The translations under genes and the position numbers were made by a program. The notes beneath the pieces were generated by a model, which saw nothing but the letters and a program-made list of their open reading frames with translations, had not been told where the DNA came from and ran no database searches. A DNA stretch of 64,000 nt from Marinobacter nauticus (lineage in GTDB: Bacteria > Pseudomonadota > Gammaproteobacteria > Pseudomonadales > Oleiphilaceae), in assembly GCF_003634635.1 (NCBI RefSeq), contig NZ_RBJB01000003.1, positions 62,001 to 126,000 of the forward strand. Direction: 5' to 3'. This document shows positions 44,411-56,077 of the stretch, piece after piece. Numbering within the stretch: position 1 is the first letter of the stretch; each line of letters opens with the position of its first letter.

Positions 44411-45544
44411 TTATGGTTTGTGGGGCGCTTCGAGATACTCCTGGGATTGCATTTCCAGCAACCGGGATTCCGTGCGCTCGAATTCAAAGCTCAGGCGCCC
44501 GCCCGAATAGAGCTCAGTGATGGGCGCCGCAGCAGAGATAATGACCTTGACGTTGCGGTCGTAGAACTCATCGATCATGTTGATAAAACGGCGCGCCTGG
44601 TCGTCCTTGTCGCCACCAAGCACCGGTACATTGCTGACGATAATGGCGTGGAACTGGCGCGCCATTTCGATGTAATCGTTCTGACTCCGGGGGCCGTCAC
44701 ACACGTCTTTGAAGTCAAACCAGACCACATCGTCTGCGTGGGCCTGGGCCGGAATCTTGCGACCGTTAATTTCCATGGTTTTACTGTGCTTCGCCGCTTC
44801 GACCGCCAGGGCGTCGAAACTGTTCCGCAAGCTGATATCCGCCTCATCATCCAGCGGACAGTGATAAAGCTCTGCCTGCTCCAGGGTACGCAGGCGATAG
44901 TCCACGCCGCCATCCACATTCACCACATCGGTATACTTCTTTACCAGCTCAATGGCAGGCAGGAACCGCGCGCGCTGGAGGCCATCTTTATAGAGGCCAT
45001 CGGGGACGATATTGGACGTACACACCAAGGTAACCCCACGACCAAAAAGTCCATCCATCAGCGTGGCAAGGATCATGGCATCGCCAATATCGGAAACAAA
45101 GAACTCGTCGAAACAGATGACACGGGTCTCGTCCGCAAACTTTTTAGCCACCATCTCAAGAGGGTTTTTCTCCCCTTTCAAAGCTTTCAATTCGTTGTGA
45201 ACGCGCTGCATAAAACGGTGGAAGTGCACCCGCATCTTGCGCTCGAATGGCAGCGACTCAAAAAAGGTGTCCATCAGATAGGTTTTACCCCGGCCAACGC
45301 CGCCCCAGAAATACAGGCCTTTAACCGGCTCTTCCCGGCCCTTCTTGAGTTTGCGGCGCAGTTTGGCCAACCCTTTGTTGCGCTCGTTTTCAGCAGCCAC
45401 CAATTTATCGTACAGTGCCTGCAGGCGTTGGACTGCATCTACCTGGGCGGGGTCCTTGTGAAAATCCGGGCGTTCAAGATCCTTTTGGTAACGCTCCCAA
45501 GGGGTCAGGTTCGCAACGGTATCGGAGGACGTAGCTGCAGTCAT
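44411..45544 (-). CDS. zapE: ZapE: AFG1-like cell-division ATPase
   Basis: A 377-aa AFG1-family ATPase with Walker A GGVGRGKTYLMD (about residues 80-91), Walker B VICFDEFFVSD and the sensor TLVCTSNIVPDGLY. In E. coli ZapE acts on the Z-ring during constriction, mainly under stress or low oxygen. It starts at ATG 45544, divergent from zapG; the same divergent pair with another division factor is common in gammaproteobacteria. Confidence 0.93.
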   Translation of the reverse strand: MTAATSSDTVANLTPWERYQKDLERPDFHKDPAQVDAVQRLQALYDKLVAAENERNKGLAKLRRKLKKGREEPVKGLYFWGGVGRGKTYLMDTFFESLPFERKMRVHFHRFMQRVHNELKALKGEKNPLEMVAKKFADETRVICFDEFFVSDIGDAMILATLMDGLFGRGVTLVCTSNIVPDGLYKDGLQRARFLPAIELVKKYTDVVNVDGGVDYRLRTLEQAELYHCPLDDEADISLRNSFDALAVEAAKHSKTMEINGRKIPAQAHADDVVWFDFKDVCDGPRSQNDYIEMARQFHAIIVSNVPVLGGDKDDQARRFINMIDEFYDRNVKVIISAAAPITELYSGGRLSFEFERTESRLLEMQSQEYLEAPHKP

Positions 45545-45744
45545 CAGGCTTCCTGAATAGTTGAGTCGAGTGAAAAATCGGCGCGATATTGTCGCCTATT
45601 TCGCGTTTTTTCGCCACGCCGGGCGGCTCTCGGGGCAATACGACGATTGGCTCAGTGTTTCAGCATGGGCTCAATCGGTTTGGGGCGTTATACTCCGTTT
45701 ACGGGGATTGGCTCACTTCCAGGCAATATAAGGACGATTTTCAT

Positions 45745-46182
45745 ATGACAAACCTGATTCTGGCGGCAGTTGCCGCGTTGGTAGTTGGCATTGTCATCGG
45801 GATTCTGGTTGGCCGTTCCGGCCAGGGAGCAACGTTGCGGCAGCGCCGGGCGGAGCAGCAGATTGAAGAGCTGCGCAGCGAGTTTACGCGCTATCAGGCC
45901 CAGGTGAACGAACACTTTATGGAATCCGCGCACTTGTTGCGCCGGTTCAACGACGCCTACCGGGATGTGAACCAGCATATGGCTCGCGGCGCCAACCGTC
46001 TGTGCAATGACGAAGACTGGATGGAAGAGCTGGACCAGAAATCCAAAGGCAGACTGGAGCATGGCAGTGATGGCGAGCCTTCAGAACCACCCAGGGATTA
46101 TGCACCCAAGGCCGACCCTGAGGCCAAAGGCACGCTTGCCGAGGACTACGGCCTGGACAAGGGCGAGAAGCGCCCGGCTTGA
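45745..46182 (+). CDS. zapG: ZapG (YhcB, DUF1043): inner-membrane envelope/division protein
   Basis: A 145-aa protein with one N-terminal membrane span (residues 4-22, LILAAVAALVVGIVIGILVG), followed by a coiled-coil region (RRAEQQIEELRSEFTRYQAQVNEHF) with the conserved HFMESAHLLRRFNDAYRDVNQHMARGA stretch of DUF1043. The C-terminal tail is polar and disordered. YhcB/ZapG links cell division, envelope growth and LPS control in E. coli. ATG 45745 is chosen because the membrane span then starts at the N-terminus; an upstream reading adds 52 unrelated residues. Confidence 0.9.
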   Translation: MTNLILAAVAALVVGIVIGILVGRSGQGATLRQRRAEQQIEELRSEFTRYQAQVNEHFMESAHLLRRFNDAYRDVNQHMARGANRLCNDEDWMEELDQKSKGRLEHGSDGEPSEPPRDYAPKADPEAKGTLAEDYGLDKGEKRPA

Positions 46183-46225
46183 TTCGAAATCAGAGGCTGC
46201 GCCACGCGCAGCCTGACAACGATCT

Positions 46226-46969
46226 TCATACCGGATTATCACAATCGATGAAACGGTGTGTAACACCAAACGCCTCAGCAATCGCCGCCCCTAACGCCTG
46301 CACTCCATAACGCTCTGTCGCGTGATGGCCCGCCGCAAAGTAATGAATGCCGCATTCCCGGGCGGTATGAGTTGTCGGCTCCGAGATTTCACCACTGATG
46401 TAGGCGTCTACGCCCGCCTCCAAAGCAACGTTGATAAAGCCCTGAGCGGCGCCCGTACACCAGGCGACGGTTTTGATTTTGTCTGCCCCTGCACCAACGT
46501 GCAACGGCTGCCTGTGCAGAGCCCGAGCCATCTCTAACTCAAACTTTTCTACTGACAAGGGCTCCGGCAACTCACCCTGCCAGACCAGCCCCCCCAGCGG
46601 CCTCGGATTCTGGATTCCGAGCACTTCCGCCAGTTGCCGGTTGTTGCCATACTCTGGATGATCGTCCAGTGGCAGATGGTAGGCGACGAGGTTGATGTCG
46701 TTATCCAGCAACTGCTTGATCCGGTTTTTCTTCATACCACGAATAGTCTGGTCTTCACCTTTCCAGAAGTAGCCGTGGTGGACAAGGATCATGTCTGCGT
46801 TTTGTGCGACTGCTGCGTCGATCAGTGCCTGGCTGGCCGTTACACCGGTCACAAGGGTCATAACCTGCTCGTTACCTTCAACCTGGAGGCCATTCGGGCA
46901 GTAATCCTGGAAGGTATCCGGCTGAAGCCATTGATTTATCTTGGCTATAATCTCGTTTCTGCTCGCCAT
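46226..46969 (-). CDS. Nif3-like protein (YbgI family)
   Basis: A 247-aa dinuclear-metal protein. Metal-ligand motifs are DMILVHHGYFWKG near residue 65 and GIHYFAAGHHATERYGVQAL near the C-terminus. E. coli YbgI is a hexameric toroid of unclear function, sometimes annotated as a GTP cyclohydrolase I type 2 homologue. ATG 46969 is chosen because GAGGTG lies five bases before it; in-frame upstream codons add 18 residues without support. Confidence 0.9.
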   Translation of the reverse strand: MASRNEIIAKINQWLQPDTFQDYCPNGLQVEGNEQVMTLVTGVTASQALIDAAVAQNADMILVHHGYFWKGEDQTIRGMKKNRIKQLLDNDINLVAYHLPLDDHPEYGNNRQLAEVLGIQNPRPLGGLVWQGELPEPLSVEKFELEMARALHRQPLHVGAGADKIKTVAWCTGAAQGFINVALEAGVDAYISGEISEPTTHTARECGIHYFAAGHHATERYGVQALGAAIAEAFGVTHRFIDCDNPV

Positions 46970-47032
46970 TAAACACCTCGAACACATTTCGGTTTCTGGA
47001 CGCATGGCAGCTGGCGTGCACAACGTTTGAAA

Positions 47033-47140
47033 GCAAGGGTCAGCAGGGGTTTCCGGAAATGTCGGAGGCCATGGATGGCCGGAGAGAAGCGCACATGGAT
47101 GTGCTTGTAGCGGTTTCCGGAAACCCCTGCTGACCCTTGC
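47033..47140. repeat. 108-bp inverted-repeat (REP/MITE-like) element
   Basis: Two perfect 27-bp arms (47033-47059 and 47114-47140) are reverse complements; each arm ends in the palindrome TTTCCGGAAA. Between them are two smaller hairpins, GGCCAT-GG-ATGGCC (47067-47080) and GCACAT-GG-ATGTGC (47091-47104), which share the loop pattern AT-GG-AT. The whole can fold as one long stem with two side hairpins. It lies between hisC and the Nif3-like gene. No coding sequence or target-site duplication was recognised. From memory, similar dispersed repeats exist in Marinobacter and its relatives, but I could not check this. Confidence 0.8.
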
Positions 47141-47207
47141 GGCACCTCGAAGCTGAAACGCCAGCGTAACTCGGCGCGCCGATTCCTCGTTCTACTTCGA
47201 CATTAGA

Positions 47208-48269
47208 CTACAGCGCATCCAGGCCTTTTATCAGGGCATTGTTCTGGTCACTGGTACCAATCGTGATGCGCAGAAAATCGCTGATTCTTGGCTTATTGAA
47301 ATGCCGGACAATAATGCCCTGCTCCCGAAGCTTCGCCGCAATCCCAGCGCCTTCATGGCCGGGATGGCGGGCAAAAACAAAGTTTGCCTTGGATGGCAGC
47401 ACCTCAAAACCAAGCGTTTCCAACTCCCTGGTCACCCGCTCGCGCTCGCGGATCACGCCACTGCAGGAATCCTCGAACCACTGCTTGTCCTCAAACGCAG
47501 CCACGGCACCAGCCAGAGCCAGACGGTCCAGCGGATAGGAATTGAAGCTGTCTTTGACACGGTTGAGAGCCTCGATCAGATCTTCATTACCAACCGCAAA
47601 ACCAACTCTCAAGCCGGCCAAGGACCTGGCCTTGGATAGAGTTTGGCAAACCAACAGGTTTGGGTATTGATTTACCAAGCGAATCGCCGTCTCGCCGCCG
47701 AAATCCACATAGGCTTCATCAACCACCACCACGCTATCCGGGTTGGCCTGCAGGATATCCTCTACGTGCCCTAGCCCGAGGTAGCGTCCCGTCGGCGCAT
47801 TCGGGTTCGGGAAGATAATGCCGCCGTTGTCACGCTTGTAGTCGTTCGGATCGATCTCGAAGCTGTCGGTCAACGGAATAACCGCACTCTCGATCTGGAA
47901 CAAGCCGCAATACACCGGGTAAAAGCTATAGCTGATGTCCGGAAACAGGATCGGCTTGTCGTGTTTCAGAAGCCCCTGAAAGATATGCGCCAGCACTTCA
48001 TCGGAACCGTTGCCAACAAACACCTGTTTGGGATTGATTCCAAAATCCACGTGGTATTCGGCAATGGCATCTTTCAGGGCCTGGCCTTCCGGGTCCGGAT
48101 ACAGACGCAGGCTGTCATTCAGTTCTCTCTGAATGGCTTCAATCACTTTTGGCGATGGGCCGAACGGGTTTTCATTGGTGTTCAGCTTCACCAGATTGGC
48201 CATTTTCGGCTGTTCACCCGGCACGTAAGGCTTGAGTTCACTGACCAGGTCGCTCCAGTACTTACTCAT
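47208..48269 (-). CDS. hisC: HisC: histidinol-phosphate aminotransferase
   Basis: A 353-aa PLP aminotransferase (class I/II). Landmarks: [13 protein letters not shown] near the N-terminus, [23 protein letters not shown] and the PLP-lysine region [15 protein letters not shown]. It makes histidinol phosphate from imidazole-acetol phosphate. Its start overlaps the hisD stop by eight bases; last gene of the murA-hisGDC run. Confidence 0.96.
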   Translation of the reverse strand: MSKYWSDLVSELKPYVPGEQPKMANLVKLNTNENPFGPSPKVIEAIQRELNDSLRLYPDPEGQALKDAIAEYHVDFGINPKQVFVGNGSDEVLAHIFQGLLKHDKPILFPDISYSFYPVYCGLFQIESAVIPLTDSFEIDPNDYKRDNGGIIFPNPNAPTGRYLGLGHVEDILQANPDSVVVVDEAYVDFGGETAIRLVNQYPNLLVCQTLSKARSLAGLRVGFAVGNEDLIEALNRVKDSFNSYPLDRLALAGAVAAFEDKQWFEDSCSGVIRERERVTRELETLGFEVLPSKANFVFARHPGHEGAGIAAKLREQGIIVRHFNKPRISDFLRITIGTSDQNNALIKGLDAL

Positions 48270-49566
48270 TGATCCGGTACTCCGCTGAACGTGCGTGTGC
48301 AGTCAGACCTTCGCCACGAGCCAGAACCGATGCCACCCGCCCCATACGATCGGCGCCCTGAGCGGTAAAGCCAATAAGGGAAGAGCGCTTCTGGAAATCG
48401 TACACACCCAGAGGTGAACTGAATCGTGCGGTGCCGCTGGTTGGCAAAACGTGATTCGGGCCTGCGCAATAGTCACCCAGGGCTTCGGCCGTGTGCCTGC
48501 CCATGAAAATCGCGCCGGCGTGGCGGATGTCGTCGAGCATGGCCTGCGGGTCTTCCACTGAGAGCTCCAGGTGCTCCGGCGCAATCCGATTACTCACTTC
48601 TGCGGCTTCTTTCAGATCTGCCACCTGAATCAGTGCACCCCGTCCCAGCATGGAGGTGCGGATAATTTCTTCTCGCTCCATGGTCGGCAGCAGCTTGTTG
48701 ATACTGGCTTCCACCGCATCCAGGAAGTCTGCGTCCGGGCTGACCAGAATGCTCTGGGCCTGCTCGTCGTGTTCCGCCTGGGAAAACAGGTCCATGGCGA
48801 TCCAGTCCGGGTCGGTCTTGCCGTCACAGATCACCAGTATCTCCGAAGGGCCGGCAATCATGTCGATACCGACAACTCCGAATACTTCGCGCTTGGCGGT
48901 GGCCACGAAGATGTTACCGGGGCCGACGATCTTGTCGACAGAGGGTACGGTGTCCGTGCCATACGCCAGCGCAGCCACGGCCTGGGCGCCACCGATAGTA
49001 AATACGCGGTCTACCCCGGCAATGGCAGCCGCTGCCAGCACCATGTCATTCACCACACCATCCGGGGTCGGCACCACCATGATGACTTCAGATACACCAG
49101 CGACTTTGGCCGGAATCGCATTCATCAGTACCGACGAAGGATAGGCCGCCTTGCCACCCGGCACGTACAGACCGGCGCGATCCAGCGGCGTTACCTTCTG
49201 GCCCAGCACGGTTCCGTCTTCGTCCTGGTATTGCCAGGATTGCTGATTCTGGCGTTCGTGGTAGTCACGGATGCGTTCCGCCGCTTTTTCCAGACCCTCA
49301 CGCTGATCCTGGGGAATTCGGTCCAAAGCCGCCTGCAAACGGCTTTTATCCATTTCCAGCTCAGCCATGGAGCCAACGTCCAGGCGATCAAACTTGGCCG
49401 TAAACTCCAGCACTGCCGCATCGCCCCGGGTCTTCACCTCGTGCAGGATATGCCGAACCGACTCATTCACCTGATGATCCACACTGTCGTCCCAGGCCAG
49501 CAGTTGGGCCAGCGCACTGTCAAAGTCGCTCTGGGTGGTGTTCAGTCTGGTGATTCTGTCGGTCAT
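48262..49566 (-). CDS. hisD: HisD: histidinol dehydrogenase
   Basis: A 434-aa enzyme with family motifs [64 protein letters not shown] (zinc His and catalytic Glu region) and GPNHVLPT. It oxidises histidinol to histidine in two NAD-dependent steps. It follows hisG and overlaps hisC. Confidence 0.97.
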   Translation of the reverse strand: MTDRITRLNTTQSDFDSALAQLLAWDDSVDHQVNESVRHILHEVKTRGDAAVLEFTAKFDRLDVGSMAELEMDKSRLQAALDRIPQDQREGLEKAAERIRDYHERQNQQSWQYQDEDGTVLGQKVTPLDRAGLYVPGGKAAYPSSVLMNAIPAKVAGVSEVIMVVPTPDGVVNDMVLAAAAIAGVDRVFTIGGAQAVAALAYGTDTVPSVDKIVGPGNIFVATAKREVFGVVGIDMIAGPSEILVICDGKTDPDWIAMDLFSQAEHDEQAQSILVSPDADFLDAVEASINKLLPTMEREEIIRTSMLGRGALIQVADLKEAAEVSNRIAPEHLELSVEDPQAMLDDIRHAGAIFMGRHTAEALGDYCAGPNHVLPTSGTARFSSPLGVYDFQKRSSLIGFTAQGADRMGRVASVLARGEGLTAHARSAEYRINE

Positions 49567-49592
49567 TTTTCAGATCCTGTCTTGGAGTAACA

Positions 49593-50237
49593 CTACGAAT
49601 CGCGGCGTCGTTCAACGGCCGCGGACATCTTCTCGATTATGGGGTTTATCTGGCCGTGTTTCATCTTCATGGAGGCCCGGTTAACCACCAGTCGGCTACT
49701 GATGTGGTCAATCAGTTCTCTTGGCTCCAGCCCGTTGGCCTTGAGGGTATTGCCGGTATCCACGATATCAACAATCTCATCGGCCAGATTCAGGATCGGT
49801 GCCAGTTCCATTGCCCCGTAGAGCTTGATGATATCGGCCTGCCGGCCCTGAGCCGCATAATAGCGCCGGGCCAGGTTGACGAATTTGGTGGCAACACGAA
49901 TCCTGCCTGCCGGTGGCTGCTCGCCTTTTTTGCCTGCGGTCATCAACCGGCAACGGGAGATGTTCAGATCAAGCGGTTCGTAGAGGCCGTCGCCACCGTG
50001 CTCCATCAGAACATCCTTACCAGTAACGCCCAGATCCGCGCCACCATATTGAACATAGGTGGGCACATCGGTCGCCCGGATGATCAGAATCCGCACGTTC
50101 GGGTCGGTGGTGGGAAACACCAGTTTGCGGGACTTTTTCACGTCGTCGACAAGCTCAATGCCCGCTTCCGCCAGCAGCGGCAAGGTTTCTTCCAGAATGC
50201 GACCCTTCGACAAGGCGATGGTGATGGAATCTGTCAT
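49593..50237 (-). CDS. hisG: HisG: ATP phosphoribosyltransferase, short form
   Basis: A 214-aa short-form HisG with [35 protein letters not shown] and the PRPP loop in [17 protein letters not shown]. It joins ATP and PRPP, the first committed step of histidine synthesis. The regulatory C-terminal domain of long-form HisG is absent, so activity should need the HisS-like partner HisZ, which is not in this window. ATG 50237 has GAAGGA five bases upstream and is preferred over a reading nine codons longer. Confidence 0.96.
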   Translation of the reverse strand: MTDSITIALSKGRILEETLPLLAEAGIELVDDVKKSRKLVFPTTDPNVRILIIRATDVPTYVQYGGADLGVTGKDVLMEHGGDGLYEPLDLNISRCRLMTAGKKGEQPPAGRIRVATKFVNLARRYYAAQGRQADIIKLYGAMELAPILNLADEIVDIVDTGNTLKANGLEPRELIDHISSRLVVNRASMKMKHGQINPIIEKMSAAVERRRDS

Positions 50238-50266
50238 GTATCCTTCCGGGTTCCCGTTGGTCAAAT

Positions 50267-51797
<1,531 letters not shown>

Positions 51798-51857
51798 AAG
51801 GATTCCTCGACTAAGTTGAAATCAGGGGCGGAATTGTAACCAATTCCCGGGCGCCGG

Positions 51858-52175
51858 TCAGCTGTGCTCGGCAAATCCGGGAATCTGATCCTGAAGATTA
51901 CTGAGTGCGGCCAGAGAACGAAGTCGCTCACTGGCGCCTGTGAAGGAGAGATGGCAATGTCGGCTTAGCGCCAGACGCTGCCAACACAAAAGCATCGAAA
52001 GCACCACACTGTGCGCGGTGCCAAGCCCGGACAGATCAACCTCAAGCGTCCCATCGGCCTGCTGTATTTCCTGTTCGCCCTGCTTGCGCAGCGCCAGGAC
52101 CGTGTCGGCATCGACATCGCCGGTTACGCAAAGAGTTTTGCCGTTCCGGACCATGCCCGGCAACCGATCACTCAT
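51858..52175 (-). CDS. mlaB: MlaB: STAS-domain subunit of the Mla transporter
   Basis: A 105-aa STAS-domain protein (DGTLEVDLSGLGTAHSVVLSMLL; the Thr-Ala-His-Ser stretch lies where STAS proteins carry the key Ser/Thr). MlaB binds MlaF at the cytoplasmic side and stabilises the MlaFEDB complex. Its start overlaps the mlaC stop by four bases. Confidence 0.88.
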   Translation of the reverse strand: MSDRLPGMVRNGKTLCVTGDVDADTVLALRKQGEQEIQQADGTLEVDLSGLGTAHSVVLSMLLCWQRLALSRHCHLSFTGASERLRSLAALSNLQDQIPGFAEHS

Positions 52176-52825
52176 GAACGATCCACCTGCTCGTCCAGAT
52201 TCAGGGCCTCAACCGCGTCACCCCAGCCGTCAATGACCGCCTGAACCTGGCCGCGATTCTCTTCCATTTCCTGAGCAAAGCGATCCCGGAAGGCAAGGCC
52301 GATGTTTACGCCCTCTACGATGACGTTTTCCATCATCCAGCGGTCGTCACCTGTCCGGTACATTGAGTAAGTGACCGGATAACGGTTGCCGGAGGCACTG
52401 ATCAACTCCATTTCTACCGAAGCGCGATCCTCATTCTGAGGAAGGATGGTGGCTTCCTTGACGATGATCTCGAAATCTTCCGCAGAAACCAGGGCCTGGG
52501 CATAACTATCAAACAGGCTGCGCTTGAACTTCTCGACAAAAGCATCCCGCTGCTCTGGCGTGGTCTGGCGGGCATATCGACCCATCACCCGGGCAGCAAT
52601 CCGGCGAAAATCGACAAACTCCTGAAGGGTTTCATCCATGCTGGTATAAAACGCCTCAGGATCCTTTTCGTACAACCCTTTCTCGGCATTGAGCTTCTGC
52701 ACCAGCTTCTGGGTATTCTCGTCCACGTAACGCTTCAGATCCTCCTCCGGGCCGGCCCAGACCTGGCCCACCATCAGGGCGACCATGGCAATCATCAACG
52801 TCAAACGGTGTTTAAGGACACTCAT
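52172..52825 (-). CDS. mlaC: MlaC: periplasmic phospholipid carrier
   Basis: A 217-aa protein with a signal peptide cut after VWA (residue 24). It has the MlaC pattern FVDFRRIAARVMGRYARQTTPEQRDAFVEKFKRSL and SMYRTGDDRWMMENVIVEGVNIGL. It carries phospholipid across the periplasm between MlaA-porin at the outer membrane and MlaFEDB at the inner membrane. Confidence 0.94.
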   Translation of the reverse strand: MSVLKHRLTLMIAMVALMVGQVWAGPEEDLKRYVDENTQKLVQKLNAEKGLYEKDPEAFYTSMDETLQEFVDFRRIAARVMGRYARQTTPEQRDAFVEKFKRSLFDSYAQALVSAEDFEIIVKEATILPQNEDRASVEMELISASGNRYPVTYSMYRTGDDRWMMENVIVEGVNIGLAFRDRFAQEMEENRGQVQAVIDGWGDAVEALNLDEQVDRS

Positions 52826-52851
52826 TAGTTTCTCCTGTGCATGGCTCTGGC

Positions 52852-53301
52852 TCAGCGGCCGGAGGCAAAGTTACTGATCAGCCGTTCCAGATTCATGGCG
52901 GACTGGGTGGAATAAAAGGTATCCCCCGCGTTCAGCGACTCCAGGTCCCCGCCAATCGATATATCAATGTACTGCTCACCCAGCAGTCCGGATGTACGTA
53001 TTACTGCTGCACTGTCGGCCGGGATGTTATCAACCTCAGCATGGATAGACATGGTTACGCGCGCCTGGAAAGTGTCCCTGTCCAGGGTAATGGATTCGAT
53101 GGTACCGACAGTGACACCAGCCATGGAAACCTTGCCTCGGGGCGTCAAGCCACCGGTATCGTTGAAATTGGCATACAGCGTATAGGTCTGCTCCGCGGAT
53201 TTCGGCGACAGGCCACTCACCTGCAGCGCCAGAAACATGAGCGCGGCCAAACCGGCAATCATGAACAGCCCAACAATGATTTCTGTGCTTCTTTGTGCCA
53301 T
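52852..53301 (-). CDS. mlaD: MlaD: MCE-domain subunit of the Mla transporter
   Basis: A 149-aa protein with one N-terminal span (about residues 8-27) and one MCE domain (about 39-117: YTLYANFNDTGGLTPRGKVSMAGVTVG). It forms the hexameric periplasmic ring on MlaE. It is shorter than E. coli MlaD (183 aa), lacking much of the C-terminal tail. Confidence 0.94.
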   Translation of the reverse strand: MAQRSTEIIVGLFMIAGLAALMFLALQVSGLSPKSAEQTYTLYANFNDTGGLTPRGKVSMAGVTVGTIESITLDRDTFQARVTMSIHAEVDNIPADSAAVIRTSGLLGEQYIDISIGGDLESLNAGDTFYSTQSAMNLERLISNFASGR

Positions 53302-53321
53302 GAAAGGCTCCCTGAATCCTG

Positions 53322-54104
53322 TTAAAAATCACCGAACATGACGGCAGTCAGTACGAAATCGAGACCGAGCACTGCCAGCGATGAGTAGACCACGGTTTTG
53401 GTGGTCGCCGAACTGATACCAGCAGAGGTGGGCACGCAGTCATAGCCCTGGTAGACCGCAATCCAGGCACATACGAACCCGAACACCACACTCTTGATAA
53501 AGCCGTTAAGCACGTCATCCACAAAATCGACGGAGGACTGCATGTTGCCCCAGAAGGAACCCTCGAACACCCCAAGCCATTCCACGCCAACCAGCATGCC
53601 GCCCCAGATCCCCACTACCGAGAAAATCATGGCAAGTACCGGCATGGCGAGAAAACCGGCCCAAAGTCTCGGTGCAACGACCCGGCGCAACGGATCTACC
53701 CCCATCATTTCCATACTGGAGAGCTGTTCCGTCGCCTTCATCAGGCCGATTTCTGCCGTCAGGGCGGAGCCCGCGCGACCGGCGAACAGCAGGGCTGTCA
53801 CTACCGGCCCCAATTCGCGCACCAGCGTGAGCGCGATCATCTGGCCAATCGCCGACTCCGAGCCGTAATCGCTGAGAATGGTATAGCCCTGAAGCCCCAG
53901 TACCATCCCGATGAACAATCCAGACACCACCACAATCGCCAGCGACAACACGCCGACTGCGTAAAGCTGTTTGACCAGCAGGGGAAAACCTGTTGCAGGC
54001 CTGGGGACACCGGCCAGCACGCCGAAAAGAAACTGCCCGGAACGACCGAAGGAGGCAATGATCGCGATCCCGAGCCGCCCCAGGCCGGCAATACGATCCA
54101 TCAT
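53322..54104 (-). CDS. mlaE: MlaE: permease subunit of the Mla transporter
   Basis: A 260-aa MlaE-family permease with about five spans and the landmarks [67 protein letters not shown]. It forms the membrane path for phospholipid in the Mla system. ATG 54104 overlaps the mlaF stop as ATGA; ATG 54101 is an alternative one codon later. Confidence 0.95.
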   Translation of the reverse strand: MMDRIAGLGRLGIAIIASFGRSGQFLFGVLAGVPRPATGFPLLVKQLYAVGVLSLAIVVVSGLFIGMVLGLQGYTILSDYGSESAIGQMIALTLVRELGPVVTALLFAGRAGSALTAEIGLMKATEQLSSMEMMGVDPLRRVVAPRLWAGFLAMPVLAMIFSVVGIWGGMLVGVEWLGVFEGSFWGNMQSSVDFVDDVLNGFIKSVVFGFVCAWIAVYQGYDCVPTSAGISSATTKTVVYSSLAVLGLDFVLTAVMFGDF

Positions 54105-54913
54105 GAAGACCGCCCTCCCACACCAAAATCAGCCGCCGCATCGCCACTCGGGTAATGGAACGGCACCGGGCCATCAGGCTGCCCTTCAAGAAACTGCTGA
54201 ACCCGCTCAGACGGATGTGCCCGCAGCTCCTCGGGAGTGCCCTCACCGATCACCTTGCCGTCGGCAATAATGCAGGCGTAATGGCAAATACTCAGGGATT
54301 CAGGCACGTCGTGCGACACCAGAACGCTGGTCAGCCCCATGGAACTGTTGAGATCCCGGATCAGCTTGACCAGCACGCCCATGGCAATCGGATCCTGCCC
54401 GGCAAAGGGTTCGTCGTACATGATCAACTCCGGGTCGAGTGCGATACTGCGGGCCAGAGCGACGCGCCGGGTCATGCCACCGGACAACTCTGAGGGCATC
54501 AGCTCTCTGGCACCACGCAAGCCCACCGCCTCCAGCTTCATCAGAACAATGTCCCGGATCATATCTTCGGGTAACGACGTGTGCACACGCAGCGGGAAAG
54601 CGACATTCTCGTAGACACTGAGATCGGTAAACAGCGCGCCACTCTGGAACAGCATGCCCATTTTTTCGCGCAGCTGGTAAAGCGCCTTGCGCTTTAGCCG
54701 GGGCACGTCATGGCCTGCCACACTCACCTGGCCGGAATCCGGGCGAAGCTGACCTCCGATGAGCCTGAGGAGCGTGGTTTTTCCGGTACCACTGGGCCCC
54801 ATGATGGCAGTCACCTTCCCTTTGGGAATATCCAGACTGATTCCATCAAAAATCCGGCGCCCGGAACGGGAAAACACCACATCCCTAAGTGTTATGTACG
54901 CAGATGACTCCAT
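54101..54913 (-). CDS. mlaF: MlaF: ATPase subunit of the Mla transporter
   Basis: A 270-aa ABC ATPase with Walker [10 protein letters not shown], signature [14 protein letters not shown], Walker [14 protein letters not shown] and H-loop VLVSHD. It powers phospholipid movement by MlaFEDB, which keeps the outer leaflet free of phospholipid. First gene of the minus-strand run; the 174-base gap to kdsD must hold divergent promoters, but no clear -10/-35 pair was found there. Confidence 0.95.
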   Translation of the reverse strand: MESSAYITLRDVVFSRSGRRIFDGISLDIPKGKVTAIMGPSGTGKTTLLRLIGGQLRPDSGQVSVAGHDVPRLKRKALYQLREKMGMLFQSGALFTDLSVYENVAFPLRVHTSLPEDMIRDIVLMKLEAVGLRGARELMPSELSGGMTRRVALARSIALDPELIMYDEPFAGQDPIAMGVLVKLIRDLNSSMGLTSVLVSHDVPESLSICHYACIIADGKVIGEGTPEELRAHPSERVQQFLEGQPDGPVPFHYPSGDAAADFGVGGRSS

Positions 54914-55087
54914 AATCCATCCCTTTCAAGGAGCGCCTACATTATGACAAGCTCTCCCAGACCTCAATTAAAGCAACGTAAAATGTCTTGATGGCAATGA
55001 TCAGAATCCCTGATGCAGGCGAGCCGGGGGCACCAGAAGTGATATACTTCGGCCTCAAATCCCAGATCGAGCAGACAGCCAGCCGAC

Positions 55088-56077
55088 ATGACCGAATCAA
55101 ATACCTTCAACACCCAGGACTTTTGCAACTCGGCCCTACGGGCAATCCGCATCGAGCGCGAAGCCATTGAAGCGCTGGAAAGCCGTATAAACGGTGATTT
55201 CAGCCGCGCCTGCGAGGTCATCATGGCCTGCAAAGGCCGGGTTGTGGTGACAGGTATGGGCAAATCGGGGCACATCGGCAACAAGATTGCCGCCACGCTC
55301 GCCAGCACGGGCACGCCCGCCTTTTTTGTTCATCCCGGCGAAGCCAGCCATGGCGATCTGGGCATGATAACACCCCAGGATGTGGTCATCGCCATATCCA
55401 ACAGCGGCAGCACCAGCGAAGTGGTCACCATTCTCCCTCTGATCAAGCGCATGGGCGCGCCATTGATCAGCATGACAGGCAAACCCGATTCCGTACTGGC
55501 ACAGGAGGCCGTTGCCAACCTGGATGTCAGCGTGGCCATTGAAGCCTGCCCGCTGGGCCTGGCCCCGACCTCCAGCACCACCGCCACCCTGGTCATGGGG
55601 GATGCCCTGGCCGTGGCGCTGCTTGAAGCCCGGGGATTCAGCGCCGAGGATTTCGCGTTTTCCCACCCTGGCGGCAGCCTTGGACGACGCCTGCTGCTGC
55701 GGGTCTCCGACATCATGCACACCGGTGACCAGATTCCTCAGGTTGCCGAGGGCACAACCCTGAGCGGGGCACTGCTGGAAATAACCCGCAAGGGCCTGGG
55801 TATGACCACGGTCGTTAATGCCGCCGGCACCCTGACGGGCATCTTCACCGACGGCGACCTGCGCCGGACCCTGGACAAATCCGTGGATGTGCACACTACC
55901 CCCATCCAGGACGTAATGACCCGCAACGGTAAAACCATCCGGGCAGACCACCTGGCGGCAGAAGCCTTGAATATCATGGAAGAAATGAAGATCAACGCCT
56001 TGCCGGTTACCGACGCAAACGGCACCCTGGTGGGCGCTATTAATATGCACGACCTGCTGCGGGCCGGAGTGATTTGA
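55088..56077 (+). CDS. kdsD: KdsD: D-arabinose 5-phosphate isomerase
   Basis: A 329-aa protein with an SIS domain (VVTGMGKSGHIGNKIAATLASTG, HPGEASHGDLGMI, NSGSTSEV) and two CBS domains (from about residue 205). It converts ribulose 5-phosphate to arabinose 5-phosphate for Kdo synthesis. Kdo is used for LPS and also for the beta-Kdo capsule linker coded at 1-9.3 kb. The E. coli neighbour yrbG is missing here. Confidence 0.96.
   Translation: MTESNTFNTQDFCNSALRAIRIEREAIEALESRINGDFSRACEVIMACKGRVVVTGMGKSGHIGNKIAATLASTGTPAFFVHPGEASHGDLGMITPQDVVIAISNSGSTSEVVTILPLIKRMGAPLISMTGKPDSVLAQEAVANLDVSVAIEACPLGLAPTSSTTATLVMGDALAVALLEARGFSAEDFAFSHPGGSLGRRLLLRVSDIMHTGDQIPQVAEGTTLSGALLEITRKGLGMTTVVNAAGTLTGIFTDGDLRRTLDKSVDVHTTPIQDVMTRNGKTIRADHLAAEALNIMEEMKINALPVTDANGTLVGAINMHDLLRAGVI

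Noticed and set aside
44420..45556. 378-codon open frame on the plus strand opposite zapE
   Set aside because: Exact antisense of a well-supported AFG1-family ATPase in GC-rich DNA; no Shine-Dalgarno, signal or recognisable motif.
45648..45716. GATTGGCTCA occurring twice before zapG
   Set aside because: Two 10-base matches about 57 bases apart in a short gap; too little to call a repeat or operator.
47033..47140. Inverted repeat as a hisC terminator or a CRISPR repeat
   Set aside because: No T-run follows the arms, the arms are far longer than a terminator stem, and there is no series of regularly spaced direct repeats.
48571..49590. 339-codon open frame opposite hisD
   Set aside because: Antisense shadow of hisD without any domain pattern.
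55136..56050. 304-codon open frame opposite kdsD
   Set aside because: Antisense shadow of kdsD, rich in Gly, His and Gln with no motif.
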